64,000 nt of DNA, taken from Salminus brasiliensis (Eukaryota; Chordata; Actinopteri; Characiformes; Bryconidae). Where the stretch lies: the NCBI RefSeq assembly GCF_030463535.1, contig NC_132893.1:27154782-27218781 (forward strand), read 5' to 3'. Below are positions 44,682 to 58,062 of this stretch, in pieces (position 1 is the first letter of the stretch; each line of letters begins with the position of its first letter). The notes beneath the pieces are model-generated. The model was not told where the DNA came from. It made no database searches and worked only from the letters and a program-made list of their open reading frames with translations. The translations under genes and the position numbers were made by a program.

Positions 44682-46217
44682 TGGAAAGAGAGACAAACAC
44701 ACAGCCTCTCCTAGAGAGATTAATGTCCAAATTTAAGGAGGTCAGACGATCCAACCTACACCCTAAGAGCTATGTCCTCACATCTCTCCTGGGAGTCTAC
44801 CCTGGATCTGAGCGAGCACACCACTACTTGACTCAGTGCCCTTATAAACCAGCATGTCCCTGTTTACCTCCCTTAATCACTGCACCTCCCACCTGCTAGT
44901 CATAGCAATCCCAGCAGAGGCCACATACACAGGGTCGTAACAGATGTAATCAGAAATCAGATGTCACACTTCAGCATTGGCCCTAACATTGGAAGATTGC
45001 AAGTTTGCCCACCAGTAACACCACAGATTTCCATGACAGTCTTGTCTACTTTTTGGCTCCTGAAATTGGATGCACAGTCCGCACAGATGAAATATGTAAT
45101 AAATAATCAAGTGCACATTGTAGGCACATGCAGTAGGCACTGTTTTTTTGTGGAAAGATCATTAAGAAGGTCCATATTTTGAGGACTCATTTTCAAATGC
45201 AGTATTATTATCCTCTTCTTGGCCTCTGAAATTTGATATTTTCTCTGGTTTTGTCTGTATTCTGTCTTTTTTGTGCGAATTCTTGAGTGGTTGCCACATT
45301 TAGGTCAATTCAGGTAAGTGGTTTCTATTGTCAGGCCTCAATAACCTAACGTATGCATTGGACACTAACCAAGGACAGGACAAGACAATACAATGATCTA
45401 TGTAACAAATACAACCTGAAAGAAAGCTGAACTAGAACTCAAATGTGTATTTTGTATATTTAAATGACAGTATTTCAAGTCTTTGATCTCCAACCATGCC
45501 ATTATTTTGTTTTTATAAGAATTATGAAAATTGTTCTGAATTAAGGAAATAATTGTGTCTGGGGAAATTGCTTCAACCTAAAATCCTTGAAATCTCATTT
45601 AAATGGTGGTATTCCCATCCCTCTCCACAGCATCTGAAATCTGAGCAGTCAGCAGCGGAGACAAAATGTGAAATCGATAAGAAAGTCCCCTGTTGTCACA
45701 GCTGACTGGCACTGTGCTTTGGGGTAGGATTTGTCAGCAAGTCTGGGGAAAATGCATCGCTTCGAGGAGGCATTCATTTAACGTTTACAACGTGGCATTT
45801 CCCTCCCATTCCATCTGCATTTTCTTTAATTTGTCTCATTAGACATCAGTGATGCCAGTGTGGAAAGTGAAGGTTGCATTGACTTCCTGTAGTCTAGCAT
45901 GACTCATCTCCTCCTTTTCGCGGTGAAGAACACGGCGAGATGTTTTACCAGGCCCCAGCACAGACTTATTGGTTTGGACCAAAAAAGGACATTTCCCCTT
46001 CTTTGCGTGACAAACCTGCAACACCTCAGAGGCATTGCTGTTTACATGTGGTTAACTGGCATGGGTACACTTTTGGAAGCGAGTGTTTCGTTCTCAGTGC
46101 ATGCATAGATACTTAGATGTTCTAGATTCTGTGTTAAAAGAGGCAGGGTGATCTTACAGGTCATTAAAATGTACCTTGTGATTTAGTCCACCAACGAAGC
46201 TGTGGTTATTGACACAG
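44682..46217. other. upstream flank of st8sia4, nothing recognised
   Basis: No coding exon, RNA gene or repeat family recognised. A GAAAATCGATAGGAAAGTCC-like block of the promoter (43,998-44,030) recurs in part at 45,668-45,705 (AAATCGATAAGAAAGTCCCC, then CACAGCTG), a possible old local duplication. Confidence 0.5.
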
Positions 46218-46574
46218 TACGATCAGCCGTAACATTATATACAGTGCCTAATATTCAATAGGCCCCTCTTGTGCTGCCACAACAGATCTGACCATTCAAG
46301 GCATAGACTTCACAAGACCTCTGAAGGCATCCTTTGGTATCTTCCATCAAACGTTAGCAGTAGAAATCCTGTCAGTTGTGAGGTGGGGCCTCCATTGATC
46401 ACATCAATGAGCAATCCACCAGTTCACCAGTTGTCCTTTCTAGGGCAGCTTTTGGTAGGTACTGACCATTGCATACCACTTGCTGCCTTATATATCCACC
46501 CCTTGACAGACGGCACTGTAGATGAAGATAATCAGTGGTTTTCACCTTACCTGATGTTATGGCTAATAGGTGTA
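46218..46574 (+). mobile_element. internally deleted Tc1-like element
   Basis: Ends GATCAGCCGTAACATTATAT and GATGTTATGGCTAATAGGTG are inverted. Inside, CTTGTGCTGCCACAACAG, AGACTTCACAAGACCTCTGA and GTTGTGAGGTGGGGCCTCCA match the antisense transposase side of a widespread fish Tc1. The core is lost. Confidence 0.8.
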
Positions 46575-47295
46575 TATTAAAGTACATCAGACTGTAAGTT
46601 GCACTGTGTTGTTTTAGGTGGTTGGAGTATGAGGTGAGGTGCAGATTACTTTAACAGTATTTTTTTTAATAATGATAAACTCCCTCCCTTGACTGCAAGA
46701 CTCTCAGTTCTCAGCATGTCCCAGTTTGCAGCTCATCTCTGTACCTTTCATCATCAAATCCACATTTCGCTTCTTCCCTCTCATTACTTACTCATTAGTT
46801 TCATAATGATTACTGAATAATTCATAGCAATTACTGGAGAATAAGCCTTACAGGGGCATTTCACTAACTTATCAACATTTGTGCATAACTAAATGGTTGT
46901 CATTCTGAGTGGTTAGACGTGAAATGCTCTACAGAAGTCAGCATTTCAGAATTGTTCACAGTAACTGTGAGAGGAACCAGATGTCTGAGGTGTCAAAGAG
47001 CTCCAAATAAAACTACATCACAGGAAGTTATTACACACAGTGGTTAAAACAGGCTGCCTCATGCTTGAGATGCTTGTTTTATTACAGATGGTTTTATTTG
47101 GCCTGAAATGTATGTTACAAGTCTAAAGCATTCTGAGGCCTTGAAGTAGGACTATCTTAGCTTACTAATTGTTTTGGATATTACATAAATGGCTCATTTC
47201 ACATTAAACCACACTGAATGAGATGAGAAAATGAGAGAAATCTGATTAAATTTTGATTGAGAAATAAGATTAATACAAATATTTTAATAATAAGC

Positions 47296-47600
47296 AATCT
47301 CAGCGGTCTAATGCACTATGCCACAGGGTCATGAGTTTGAATCCCAAGCCATGCTGCTTTGCCATCATCAGCCGGAATCCAAGAGTGCACAAGAGTGCTG
47401 TTGCAGATGTTGGTCTGTACATACGTTTATGAAGTGTGGTGGAGCTGGGGACCCGGCGCTTTCCTCCAAGCATGTCAGCAGTGGCTGGCTTTATGTGTAT
47501 CAGAGGAGACATGTGTTAAGTCCTTACCCTCCTAGTGTCTGGAGCCATGCTAGTGCTAAGGGAAACGGGTGGGTTAATTGGCAGTTGCTCAAACCATCAA
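47296..47600 (+). mobile_element. tRNA-derived SINE, family C
   Basis: Head CTCAGCGGTCTAATGCACTA with box B GAGTTTGAATCCC, then CATGCTGCTTTGCCATCA, CGCTTTCCTCCAAGCATGTC, GTATCAGAGGAGACATGTG and TTACCCTCCTAGTGTCTGG. Confidence 0.8.
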
Positions 47601-48899
47601 CTGAAATCAGTTACTCAAACTGTTGATTATCAACAAGCTTAGGGGTGGGTTTAGGGTTGGGTTCAGAAAGTTAGGGTTGGATCCAACATCTTTTATAATC
47701 AAATTAAATTCAGCTGCATTAATTAATACTTTTTTGAAAACAAACTGAGCATCCATAAAGCATCTACAGTAGAGACTCTTAAATAAAGTCATACTATTGG
47801 GATCAATGTAAAAGCTTAAGGCCTGATTAATGCTTTTTCACCCCCTGGCCAATAGCTATTTTAGCCAATCACTAAGGTGTTTAATGCAGTAGGCCTGCCT
47901 CCACAATGCCACTGAAGGGATGTGGAAAATGGTGCAGCCATTTCAGCCTAGTTACAGCAAATAACTATAATTTTTGTGCAAATGTTCTTTTCCATTTGTG
48001 GTCTCCTGTGGGGGGTCGTTTGAAGGCCATTCCTTAGCCCAGAACTACATCTGAAAAATGGCATGCCATCTGAGCTCAGTCCTCAGATCAAACTAGACTT
48101 ACCTGAAAAAGAGCGTCAGATTGATCCCGAGCAGGCCCTTTGGTGAAATGACAGGCCCTGACGTTCTCGTAGGAACTCGTAGAAATAAATTGAAGGGCTT
48201 CTTCCGTAAGAAGCCCCAAACAGGCATACATACTATGCCTTAAGAGCCAGGCATCCCTCAAGAGAAAGAGAGAGCGAGAGGGAGAGGGGCTGTGCAAAGC
48301 AATGGTGAGATCATTCAAATAGAAAGCGGTTCAATAAGCTTTTCAGAAGAAACAGGAGCTCATATAGAAGAATGACTCACTGCACTCAGCACTCAGTCCT
48401 GTGATAATACAATTGGTCTAGGAGGGGAGGAGAGGTAAATAAGACTGGGTGATAAAAAGGCTTGATCTAAAGGGAGAAAAACAGACTAAGCTGGATTGCA
48501 GGATGGCTTTTATCTGCATATAGAAGAAGAGAAAGGTTTTAATAAGACTCTGTGTATCTGATGCACCTAAGAAAGCTAGAAGGTGTAATTAAATGAGAGC
48601 AGGAAGAAGAGTGATAGACGATGATGCTGATAAGAGTTTTGGTTATTGCCCTGCATGATGTTCTTGGGATGGGTGAAAGGGAGTCATAGCTCATATTGTA
48701 TCTTACTAAGCTTATTGTATAAGTGAATAACAGTGTTATAATGCACCTGGATAGGATTTTCAATAAGAATCATTGAATCATTGCAGACTGTTTAGTCAGA
48801 CTTGGCTCGACCTGAGACTGCATACTTGAATTTACACCAATTTATTTTATTATTTCTAACCCAATTCATTAATTCTCCTGTTTCTGTCTTTTTTTTGAT

Positions 48900-49075
48900 G
48901 AATTTATAGTTTCATTTGCAGCATTCGTCTGATGCTCTAATGCAGAGGTGAATCTTGTTACACAGGCTTTGCTTATTGGTGAATGTAGTATTAGGAGTCT
49001 TGCCCAAAGATTCTTATTGGTGTAATGTGGTGTTCTTACCCATCCCTGGAACTGAACCCTAGCCTGCAGATGACT
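48900..49075 (-). mobile_element. SINE family B fragment
   Basis: CATTCGTCTGATGCTCTAAT, AGTATTAGGAGTCTTGCCCA, ATTCTTATTGGTGTAATG and GGAACTGAACCCTAG follow the family-B order, diverged. Confidence 0.6.
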
Positions 49076-49079
49076 GTAT

Positions 49080-49450
49080 AAGCTGTGCTGTGGAGAAGTA
49101 TTACCACGAGAACAGGACTCTCTACAGCCACAATGCTTAATGCCAGGCATGGACTAGAGCACAGAGCTGGGAAGCAGTGGACATGTGTTCTCTGAAATGA
49201 TGATGCTTCATCCAATTTGAGATGAGAGTTGGAGAGTTGGGGATGAGGTGGGGTGGTGATCATCCAACATCCTGACCTTACGAACGCTCTTGTCTTCACA
49301 GCAGTGCTTCAAAATTTATAAAAAAGCCTTCCTCCCAGGACAGTACAGACAGTTACTCCAACACAAGCAGGATGAGCTCTTTAATAATATCCTTGATTGC
49401 AGAAGAAGCAATGAAGGAGCAAGTGTCCCAATACTTTTGTCCATATGGCA
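49080..49450 (-). mobile_element. Tc1-derived MITE, copy 6
   Basis: GATCATCCAACATCCTGACC, AGCAAGTGTCCCAATACTTT and TGTCCATATGG at the right end. Adjoins the SINE-B fragment. Confidence 0.75.
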
Positions 49451-50754
49451 TATGTTGATTAGAAATATGCTTCAGAAATTCAGTGACTTGGCTTCTGAAT
49501 ATTAATGATTTATTGTCAGCTTCAACTGAATCTGTAAATTATTGTATTTTACAAAATGACATTTTACAGATAATAACAGCAACATTAAATGGGAGTTCCA
49601 ATATTTTTCAAAACTTCATACTTTGGTTATTAAGATAAACAAAATAATTCAGCAAGACTTAGAGTTCTGGAGAAACGTATCAAGACAGATCTATATGTTT
49701 GTGAATGGAACCAGACAGTTATGCCTGGTTCCAGATTTGCTGTGTGATATCTGAGATGCTGTATAAGAATGGGGAGGTACATGTGAGGTGTTGTATGGCA
49801 AAATAGTTCCCAAAGAACACACCTTTTTTACATTAGAAGACTTTTTAATAGGTTAATAAGGTTTTTAATATATTGGGAAAATATATTATTATTAATTTTA
49901 GGGTTTTTTTAGTTTTTGAACCATGCTTCCCATCAACACTACTGTAAAGAGGCATTTTACATCATCACTGAAATTACAGTCACTTTTCTATTATGAAATT
50001 CCAGTAATTTCTGGAAGATGCAGCATTAACTAATGTGAGGAAATGCTCCTATTGACTCCAGCACTGCAAGGATCCTTCAGTTTTTGGGAAGTGGGCAATG
50101 GATAAATGTTTGTCTGGCAGGGGCACAGCAAGATCGATGACTCATCAGATAAAGAGCGGAAAGTGAAAGCGTCCCTGTGTGATCGTGCAGCCAACAAATT
50201 CCAGCGACAGACAGAGAGGTGGCTCTGGGACATAGATCAAAGATAAGAGGCAGAAAAGCTCCGTACAAGCACAAGAGTCTTTCACAGAGAATGGGAGAGA
50301 GAAAGAGAGAGGGTGGGGGCTGATCAGATGAGAAGTGACATGGGCCATAAGTCAGAGGGAAGCGAAACTACAGGGTAAAAGAATACAAGTGTGAACAGAC
50401 CAGCAGTGTAGATAAAAGATAATACAGCATAAAAGTGGGCGATATGTGACACCCCTCTTCACAATTGCACAGTGAGAAGTGAGAAAATACGTGAACAATT
50501 CGTCTACAAAAATGATTTAAATATGCCATGCTTCTGTACATTTTAGATCAGTTTCAAAATCATGTTGATGCTTGATGTAATAAGAAGAATAGGCTCGCTG
50601 TCAGTGTTACTCCGGCATCAGAATGCTGCTAACCGCAGAATGTAACTCTGGAGAAACAGGCAGAATAACGCTTGTGAGAACTGTGTAACACTGTGTAACC
50701 GGAGTCATATGAAGGCCGATATTTCTATGCATTTCAGGTGGGAAGCTCATCACA

Positions 50755-50945
50755 CAGTAACTCACACACCCACACCTGGGGCAATTTAGCATGGCCAGTT
50801 CACCTGCCGTGTGTTTTTGAGAGGTGGGAGGAAACCAGTGAAACCGCAATCCCACATGGGCACAGAGAGAACACGCATTGACTGGCATAAGAATTGAACT
50901 TGCAAGTTCAGACGTGTTAAGCACTGTAGCACATTCACTATACCT
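50755..50945. repeat. fish interspersed repeat fragment
   Basis: GGGGCAATTTAGCATGGCCA, GTTCACCTGCCGTGTG, GGGAGGAAACCAGTGAAACC and GGGCACAGAGAGAACACGC, the usual word order of a teleost repeat; related to 10,438-10,575. Confidence 0.6.
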
Positions 50946-52019
50946 CCTAAAAAATGAATACTAAAAATCTCATTAATAAGCAGTTTATGCAGTTACTATA
51001 CACTGGCTGTTGTTGTTGTTGTTTGAGGCTCTCTATAATTGGTGTACATGCATATTTGTGTGAGATGCAGCTGCTCAGTCTTCTAGAAACACTTATGGAG
51101 ATGCATTTGATCACAATAATGATAGCATATAGCCACATTCTTCACTCTTTTAATGCAGAGAGGTTTAATAGGCTCATACAACAACATCCTAATGGGTAAT
51201 GAACTGTGAATACAGCACTGAGGGACCCGAATTTGGCCAGTTCTAACGATTTGTCACTTCTAATTTGGAGCCACAGACGATGAGAAGGGCAAGTGCCAAA
51301 CCCAAACAAATGACCCCATGGAGAGGCTTCTCTTCTCCTTTTAAACCCTTTTTTCTCTTCTCCTAATGACTCAGTGACCCATTAGTAATGTCACTGAGCA
51401 CGTGAAAAACCACTTAAATACGTCAATGGGCTCAGCAGGCCCGTCGGATAGTTTTCTCCGAGGTTATCAATAAAAGCTGGATGTTTTTATTGCTCCAGAT
51501 TGATGAACTGTGCAGTAGGACTTGCCGTCGATACAAATGTGAGACACTCAACAGTGTTTTAATTAAAGGTTCTCAACGTTGTGCCTACGCACCATGTGAG
51601 GCCTAATGGCAATAAACGTCTGAAATGATCTCACTAAGATAAAGATGAAGTCTTCCTGTACATACACTTCCTGTATGCTTTGTGATCTTGTGGTTCAGTA
51701 GCTGTGCATTTTGCCCGCAGACGCTGAACGCTATGAAGTACAATGCAAGCAGTGCAGTTTTCTCTATATGCCTAGATTTAGTTCTGCTTGCCTCGCTAAG
51801 CAACAGAACTGCACTTTGACATGTTCAGGTAGTCCTAAAAGCATGATGTTCAGCCTGACATCTTCATCACAGCAAAACCTTATATCTCGTATATGGGAAA
51901 TTATCCGTTTTTTTATTTGGTTTTAATGAGACATGTTTTGACAGTTTTGCTGGGGATGGTGTGGACATGTCCCCGCCACTTTCTAAATGCATCATTCCTC
52001 AGCTTTACATTTGCATGTG

Positions 52020-52310
52020 ACCCTGGGCTATGTAGAGGTAAGACTAAGTCAAGACCATGACAGGGGACATGATTTTAAGATTAAGAACAGAATACACTGA
52101 GTCCAAGACAGAGACCAGGACATATTAAGTCAAAGTCAAAAACAAGACCAGGACACCTAGAGTCTGAATCAGGACAGAGGCCAGGACACATTTAGTCAGA
52201 GTAAAGACCACAACCAGAGCACCTCAATTTCAAGTCAAACCCAGGACAATCTAAGTTCAAATCAAGACCAAGATGAAGACACATCAAGCTGAGACAAAAC
52301 CAAGACCTTT
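52020..52310. repeat. degenerate tandem repeat (AAGACCAGGACA)
   Basis: Irregular repeats of AGTCAAGACCA, GACCAGGACA and related words, roughly every 35-50 bases. Confidence 0.7.
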
Positions 52311-52365
52311 CTGCTTTGAGTGGACAGCTACAGACACTGGACACTGCACTGCTTGTTATTTATGT

Positions 52366-52386
52366 ATTTATTTATTTATTTATTTC
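52366..52386. repeat. (TTTA)n microsatellite
   Basis: Short TTTA run. Confidence 0.85.
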
Positions 52387-52654
52387 TGTTGTCTTAAAGG
52401 GAAGTCACTCTCGTGGTGTTTAACATGACAGCAATAGTGTGATGACTGCAGACAAGAAGGTGGTGGTGAAGCAATCAGAGTGTTGTGAAGCAGTAGTAGA
52501 TTTTAACAGAGGTGCTTCACTACGTCCTCCTCTGCTGTTGTTTTTAGACATGTTGTCTAGCATGAGCAATATTCCCACATGATCACCCCACTATTCCCTA
52601 TCCAGCCAGGAGGGAAGACTTTTTCCAAACAGCACACGCTTATCTGCCCATCTC

Positions 52655-52930
52655 TCTAATTCGCTCTCTCTCTTCTTGCCCTCTTCCTCTTTTGTTTCTC
52701 TCTTTCTCTTTGTCTCTCTCTCTCTCACTTTCTCTTTTTTGCTTGTTCTCTCTCTGTGTGTGTCTCTCTCTCTTTCTCTCTTGCTCTTTCTCCAATGCTA
52801 CACGCTTATTTGTCTTTCTCTCTCTCTTTCACTTTTCCTTTTTTTGCTTGCTCTCTCTCTCCCTCCTCTTGCCCGCTTCCTTCTTTGTTTCTCTCTCTCT
52901 CTCTCTCTCTCTTTGCTCTCTTTCTCTCTG

Positions 52931-52972
<42 letters not shown>
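52655..52972. repeat. long (TC)n polypyrimidine tract
   Basis: About 300 bases almost wholly C/T on the plus strand, the last 35 pure TC. Phe/Leu/Ser frames over it are not genes. Confidence 0.96.
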
Positions 52973-52999
52973 AACAATGCATAAAACAATGTCATATCT

Positions 53000-55200
53000 G
53001 TCTCCATCAAGACTGTTTATCCAGCCTTTCACCTCCAGCTCATCCAGCACCACCCCACCGCCCTCCACTCAGCCTCCTATATCATCTCTTCCCCTCTCGC
53101 TCAGTGTAATATCCTCATACGGGGCTTTCCAGAATAACCGTCACTGATTACATTTGCATTTCTTCGCCATTGTGCCGTTACCCGAAAGTTTCCAGTTAGA
53201 ACCAGAGCTGTTTCCACCTCCAGGCTCAATGCCAGAGCGCAGATTATAGGTGTATCCCGAAAGGCCAGGAGATCTGATAGACTCTTTTCAGAGTATTGGG
53301 TGTTTTACTTATTGCATTAGTGGCATCTGAGGCCGTGCTGCAGTAAAAGTGAAGTGAGAGCAGACTGCTGGCGCTACTGGATCTTCTTTCATACACGAGT
53401 GAAACAGCAGTATGGTGCAGTATCAGTACTGTAGAAACCCTGTTGTTCTGCTTGCCCTACAAAGCAAAGGAGCAGAACACAATAACACTTTAAGAGTTCA
53501 TTGATTTCTGCTGGAAATGAGTCCCACTCTTTTACTTTTTTCCATTTCAAACAATTGCTTCAACTACTTTTGTTGGACGTCCTGACTATTAGCATTAAAT
53601 ACGCATGAGTTCTCTCCTGACAGTGTACTTACAGTGCATTACAGCCGTTTTTCCTACTGAAGGCTTTACCAGTTTCACAGTGCAATGAAACTGTCCCTAA
53701 ATTTTTAATCAGGCTGTGTCCATTACGAGGCGTCTTTGTGCCAGAGAGCAGAGATGGGCAGAACGCAGTAAAAATTCCACAAACTAAGACAAACTCACAT
53801 CTCATGGGTTCAGTTCAGAAGCTAGCCAAGTCTCAAAACTCTGTAACCCCAATATGAGTTTTTGAAGGTATTCTCTGGTCTAGGCTGTTCTGTGGTTCCC
53901 TTCCTTTTACAGGCAAAATCAGGCCCGTATCATCAAATTACAGGCCCCTCTGGGCACAAACGTGAAGTGGGCCCCAATGTAGCTATTTTTTTTGTGGTGT
54001 GGGTTACGTTTATATGCACTAGCTATTCAGATAACAGCGACAGCGAGCGCACTTACCCCCCTCTCAATAAGGATACTGCAAAACACAGTATCAAACCAGG
54101 CGGGCTGTGAGCTGCTGGAGCTGTTACGCTCAGGTTGCGGGCTGCAAGAGCTGCCGCTGACGGTACTGCTCGCTTGCTGCTAGCTGCGTTGTGTTAGATT
54201 GTGTGTGGCATCTTCTATAACCTCCTTATTCGGTTCTTTGCTTGGTTGCTATGTGAAAAAAATATTTTATTAAAGGCACAGGCTGCAACAGCATTGCCTC
54301 CCAGTCCTCTTTCACTTGTTTTCTTTTTTGTTTAGTGTTCCCACTTCTTTTACTCTGTGCTTCCTTCAGTCAACAAGCACCTTTACTCAATGTCTTAATT
54401 ATCTTAGACCCACCTACGACCCTGTTTTACCAATCATATAGCTTTATTTACTGTCATGGCCATGTAACCTAAAAAGGCCAGTTTTCTTATCGTATTAAAG
54501 TTGCTTGCCTGGGCTCTATTGTTGCCTGGGCTCTATAGTGTCCATAAAACCCATAGGATAATTCAGGCCTGTGTAAAAATGGTGCGATCGTTTGTTGTGT
54601 GGTGTGCTGGTGTTCCATTTTCTAAAGTACATTGAGGGTTGAAGGTAGCAACGATAGCATTCCAACTTTTTTACAGTCAGGTCGTTTGGATCAATGCTTT
54701 TTAATGGTGTGATCTCAGCCCGTCCGTCGGTCCTGCATCAATATTATATTATTATCAATATTATAGTTGTCTCCTTTTGTTATAAACTGGGATGTACTAA
54801 TCTTGGGTACTGCTTGTGTTAGTGTACTTTTTCCAGTCACAAGGCTGAGGTGTTTTGATCTGCCCACACAGCTTTAACATAACTGCCTATTTAGCAGCGT
54901 CTCACTCATTTCCAGTCAGAGAAAAAAAACAAGCAAAAGCTGAAGCTAAATCCACCAGCATAACCACCAGCTAGCAAGCTAACCTGGGTGTCTCTGGTCT
55001 GTCATTGGACTGTTCATTCCTTTGTTCATTCAACTGTTTGCCATTTAATTTCGCTTAGTTTTACACGGGTGTCAAATAAATGCCATTTCAAATATCAAAA
55101 ATGCCATTTAAATATCAAGGCTACGTCCAGACAGTTCTGTATGAAAGCCCATACTTGTCACATAAACATAAAAAAAAATAATAATAAAGCAAGTAAGTTT
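53000..55200. other. intergenic, no feature recognised
   Basis: Mixed sequence with no exon, RNA gene or known repeat that I can support. 54,090-54,180 has a locally GC-richer CTGCTGGAGCTGTTACGCTC run. Confidence 0.5.
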
Positions 55201-55209
55201 ATCTAAATA

Positions 55210-55625
55210 AAGACTTAGTATCACAGAATAGTGAGAAAGTAGTAATCACTTAACATCTCATTATAATTATGTGGTATTTGAAAATAATGACAGCATTTTA
55301 AAATTAGATAATTATGTAGTTTTTCGGCACTATGACTTAGCATCTCAAAATAATTACTTTGTATCTCAGAGTAATGATGTACAATCTCAAAATAATGACA
55401 GTGTCTTAAAATGAGTTATAAAATAATTATGTAGTATTCTGACATCATGACTTAGCATCTCAATATCACAAAAAAGGATCTTAAATGAACAAGTAGGATT
55501 ATCAAAATAATTACTTAGTATCTCAAAATAGTGAGAAAGTATCTCAAAATATAGAGAAAGTATCTTATAGTAATGACTTAACATCTTATAGAAATTATGT
55601 AGTATTTACAAAAATAATGACAGCG
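55210..55625. repeat. degenerate tandem repeat (ATCTCAAAATAATGAC)
   Basis: Recurrent TAGTATCTCAAAATAATGA, AGAAAGTATCTC and AATTATGTAGTATT words every 20-50 bases. Confidence 0.8.
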
Positions 55626-56254
55626 TATTGACAAGGAGGAAAGCACATGTCTTGGTGAGCTAGAAAATCTATCTGAATTCAATCAGTCTGATGTCAGTGG
55701 GATTTGTTTGTCTTGTTGCTGGTGGCAACAGTTAATATATGTGCAAATGGACCCTCATTCCGGTGGGGCTGCATTTCCATAACGCATGACTGATTGGTGG
55801 TGACAGTCTAATATTTCCAATCCAGCAATCAGACAGGGTGAAATTTGACGTCCTTTACTAAACTAGGAGGATGTCGATCATACCTGTTTCCCCCAGCTGA
55901 GGTGAGATGAGCTGACACAGAGCTGGTCCACTTTCTGCGGCACTGAGACAAGCCTCCACCAGAGCAGCTACTGTGTGCAGGTTGGGTGAAGTAAAAGACT
56001 TTGACAGTTGGTGCCTGACATTGGATTCCTGTGTTTGAATAATACTTGGGCGGAAAATCAAATTTACACAATTTCTCTCTTAACTGAAGTGTTTGCAATC
56101 AGTCGACATGTTAGGAATCTGTCTTTCTGCACTGCGATGAGGTGAATGTAGCTAAACTTAGCCTTGTTAGCATTGTGCGAGCTTAAAGGGCCCATATTTG
56201 TCATTTTTCATGTGCTTAATATTTTCGGTGAGGTCCACTTATGACATTTAAGCT

Positions 56255-57020
56255 GGTTTATGTAAAGTCAGATGCATAAGTATTTCAACAGTGACACACA
56301 TTTTTGTATTTTTGTCTCTGTACACTACCTCAATGGATTTAAAATGAAGCACAGGCACAAATATAACTGGCCAGCTGAATGATAAGCAGATAAGCAGTCT
56401 CGTGTAGCATGTGTTCTCCTTATTTTTGAACAAATCAGCTGTCAAACATGGTGGAGGCACTGTTATGGCACGGACACTTTGCTTGGATTCAGTCAAATGC
56501 TTCAAAACTGATAGGACGCCACTTCGCTGTGCAGTAGTGACCCAAAACATAGCAATCCTAAAAGCTTCTATTCTGAAGGGGTCGAATCATTCACCTGACC
56601 GCAACCCTATTCTGATGGTTTTTTCACTTACTGAAGAAAAAACTAAAGGCAAAAACACCCACAAACACACAACAACTGAAGACGGTTGCAGTAAAGGCCT
56701 GACAAAGCAGCTTAATAGAGGAAACTCATTTTCTTGAGTGTTTGTTGAGGTCTGTGAGTTCAGACTTCAGGCAGTCATTTACTACAAAGGATTAAAAATA
56801 ATCCTTATATTTATAATTATGCTAGTTTGCCCAATTACTTCAGCCTGTACAAATGGAGATACTATATAAAAAATGGCTGTAAATGCAATATATTTTTAAA
56901 TTGAATGAGTTACAGCTGAAAGTTAATGTTTCAGTCACATCAGCTGCATTTCATCAAATCCCCTGATTTGGTAAACAGAGGCAGAATTGTAAAATTTGCA
57001 CCCCTGTCCAAATATATTTT
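56255..57020 (+). pseudogene. Tc1-like transposon remnant
   Basis: Left end GCATAAGTATTTCAACAGTG; CAAACATGGTGGAGGCACTG codes the HGGG motif; TCAAATGCTTCAAAACTGAT, AGTAGTGACCCAAAACATAG (DPKH position), CACCTGACCGCAACCCTATT (PDRNPI), and ACTTCAGGCAGTCATTTACT. Right end CACCCCTGTCCAAATATATT. Frameshifts and deletions throughout. Confidence 0.75.
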
Positions 57021-58020
57021 ACACAATCGTTTCCAATTTCGTTGGGCTGTTTTTCCTATTGTGTTAGCAACAACTTGTTGCCTTAAATAAAAAATAAGTC
57101 AAGCTTTGTTGAACAAATGAAAAAGTTTAAGTTGAATGTATTTAAAACACTAAACTCTGCAGGTTAGAACATCTCAAATACATTAGGGAAGAAGAACTCC
57201 TAACCCAAAGTCTTAACTGAAGGAAAATATCTATGCATTTTTAATTATTAACCCCTTAAACAGCCTATTGACTGCCGGCAGGCTGAACATGTTATTACAA
57301 CCTTCTATTACCTAAGAACAGCCCCACCAGTTTGTACAGAATTCCCTGTAGTTACTGAATAATACGCTTTACTGTGTAATAAGCCTTTCTGCGTTAAAGG
57401 GTTAATCTGCCATAAACACTAACAGTATAATCCTGTGGTAATACAAGAGTGAACACTGCAGTACTGAACCAGCATATAGTCACACTCAGCAGTACAGACA
57501 ATAGTACTTTACAGCCGACAACACTGCAACCTGGCAACCAACCGTTATATAAGTTATAACAGCATAGCTAAGAGTCGGTGGCCTGAGGGAAACAACTACA
57601 CACTCACTGAGACCAAACTCAATTATGATAAGATTCAACCCAAACATCTGGAAAATGACCTTTATAAATAACATATATAACTGTTTCTGTAGACTAAGAA
57701 CACAAGCTTATGCAGAGCACAGTTTGGATTGATGGCCACAGTATTATTATTATTTTTTTTTCAATCAGTGAAATGATAAAATGTAAGATATGTGTCTTAT
57801 ATTCATATTCAGCTTGTTTTTCTGACTAAATACAAATCTATTGTTATCTTGGTTAAAAAATATTCATATCAACTAAGGGGCAGAACCGATAGCCACTTCT
57901 GGGCCTATGGAAATAGTCTACCATGGTATATCAGTACTGATGGCTCTGGGCTGATATCAGCAGAAAATGGTGGATCAGATATCAGAGGGAAATAGGAAAT
58001 TAATCCGATCCAGTCCTGTA
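57021..58020. other. intergenic, nothing firm
   Basis: AT-rich. 57,880-58,020 has GATCAGATATCAGAGGG-type words typical of decayed fish transposons, but I cannot name a family. Confidence 0.4.
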
Positions 58021-58034
58021 ACAAATCTGGCCTA

Positions 58035-58062
58035 AAATAGCACACACACACACACACACACA
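58035..58062. repeat. (AC)n microsatellite
   Basis: About twelve CA dinucleotides. Confidence 0.9.

Noticed and set aside
52676..53109. Leu/Ser/Phe-rich frames resembling a membrane protein
   Set aside because: They follow the TC tract in all frames; low complexity, not coding.
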